This document shows, one piece after another, positions 4,383 to 5,074 of a stretch of DNA of 5,074 nucleotides. Below the pieces are notes generated by a model. It searched no databases. It was not told where the DNA came from and saw only the letters and a program-made list of their open reading frames with translations. Source of the stretch: Pseudomonadota bacterium (lineage in GTDB: Bacteria > Pseudomonadota > Alphaproteobacteria > Caulobacterales > Caulobacteraceae); NCBI GenBank assembly GCA_023433655.1, contig JAEYUE010000342.1:1-5074 (forward strand). Reading direction: 5' to 3'. The stretch's first letter is position 1. Each line of letters starts with the position of its first letter. Made by a program: the position numbers and the translations under genes.

Positions 4383-5074
4383 ATGAGCACCGTCCGCACC
4401 GAATCCGACACCTTCGGCCCGATCGAGGTCGCCGCCGACCGCTACTGGGGAGCGCAGGCGCAGCGATCGCTGGGCAATTTCCGGATCGGCTGGGAGAAGC
4501 AGCCGCTGCCGATCGTGCGGGCGCTGGGCATCGTCAAGCGGGCCGCGGCCGAGACCAACATGGCGCTGGGCAAGCTGGACCCGAAACTGGGCGAGACCAT
4601 CGTCGCCGCCGCCCAGGAGGTGATCGACGGCAAGCTGAACGACCACTTCCCGCTGGTCGTCTGGCAGACGGGCTCGGGCACCCAGTCGAACATGAACGCC
4701 AACGAGGTGATCTCGAACCGGGCGATCGAGATGCTGGGCGGCGAGATGGGCTCCAAGAAGCCGGTCCACCCGAACGACCACGTCAACATGAGCCAGTCGT
4801 CGAACGACACCTTCCCGACGGCCATGCACGTGGCCTGCGCCGAGCAGGTGGCCAATGACCTGATCCCGGCCCTGAAGCATCTCCACGCCGCGCTGGACGC
4901 CAAGGCGAAGGCCTGGGACCACATCATCAAGATCGGCCGCACCCACACCCAGGACGCCACCCCGCTGACCCTCGGCCAGGAGTTCTCGGGCTATGCGACC
5001 CAGGTGGCCAACGGCATCGAGCGCATCGAACAGACCCTGCCCAAGCTGATGGAGCTGGCCCAGGGCGGCACGGC
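4383..5074 (+). CDS. fumC: Class II fumarate hydratase FumC, N-terminal half (3' end outside window)
   Basis: FumC is the iron-free, oxygen-stable fumarase of the TCA cycle, interconverting fumarate and malate in the cytoplasm as a homotetramer. About 230 residues are present, roughly half of the usual 460-470. Numbering matches E. coli FumC unusually well: TGSGTQSNMN (97-105 region) with S98 and T100; HPNDHVNMSQSSNDTFPTAM with H129, N131, D132, S139, S140 and N141; and GRTHTQDATPLTLGQEFSGY with T187 and the catalytic base H188. Position 126 of the second (B) site is Lys where E. coli has Arg, a conservative change. The class II signature GSxxMxxKxN lies beyond the window. The start ATG at 4383 follows a GAAGAG site (about 9 nt spacer). 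No class I fumarase is in view. Confidence 0.96.
   Translation, partial: MSTVRTESDTFGPIEVAADRYWGAQAQRSLGNFRIGWEKQPLPIVRALGIVKRAAAETNMALGKLDPKLGETIVAAAQEVIDGKLNDHFPLVVWQTGSGTQSNMNANEVISNRAIEMLGGEMGSKKPVHPNDHVNMSQSSNDTFPTAMHVACAEQVANDLIPALKHLHAALDAKAKAWDHIIKIGRTHTQDATPLTLGQEFSGYATQVANGIERIEQTLPKLMELAQGGT

Overview
The window is a high-GC, densely packed chromosomal segment that reads as an alphaproteobacterium, most likely of the Caulobacterales (Caulobacter, Brevundimonas or Phenylobacterium type). Three things point there: a circularly permuted, two-piece tmRNA gene whose tag closely resembles the Caulobacter tag; an alphaproteobacterial-type SspB adaptor directly downstream of it; and promoter-like sites of the TTGnCG/GCTAnA style. 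The assignment comes from sequence recognition and no database search was run. No insertion sequence, CRISPR array, prophage block or tRNA gene was found.

Layout. The window opens with the 3' end of miaA (+). It converges, with a 10-nt gap, on a small exported protein of unknown function (-, 508-1059). A 106-nt divergent spacer leads to the tmRNA gene (+): promoter 1166-1194, acceptor piece with encoded CCA ending at 1283, 33-nt intervening segment, coding piece from 1317, tag frame 1398-1439 and a probable terminator near 1499-1531. Then come sspB (+, 1611-2093), a secreted C13 (legumain-like) peptidase (+, 2152-2910) and a zinc-binding GFA-family protein (+, 2907-3335) that overlaps the peptidase by ATGA. 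GFA converges with a 6-nt gap on a RusA-like nuclease (-, 3342-3701). The RusA frame overlaps by 13 nt the end of a lipoprotein cyclophilin (-, 3689-4300). The cyclophilin is divergent from fumC (+, 4383 onward), which is cut by the window end.

How the genes work together. The clearest functional unit is tmRNA plus SspB. tmRNA rescues stalled ribosomes and adds the peptide AANDNFAGEVALAA. SspB binds such tags and hands the protein to ClpXP. The tag differs from the Caulobacter tag as I remember it (AANDNFAEEFAVAA) at three positions, and its adaptor is encoded beside it, so tag and adaptor may have changed together. The other genes are housekeeping or accessory functions (tRNA modification, TCA cycle, envelope protein folding, a peptidase). 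The two overlapping pairs, C13 peptidase with GFA and cyclophilin with RusA, are probably translationally coupled, but the functional reason is not evident.

The nearest thing to an undescribed system is the tmRNA locus with its unusual details (G in place of U55 in the T-loop, stop codon inside a GNRA tetraloop, UUCG hairpin at the predicted 5' end). I do not see a wholly new defence or mobile system.
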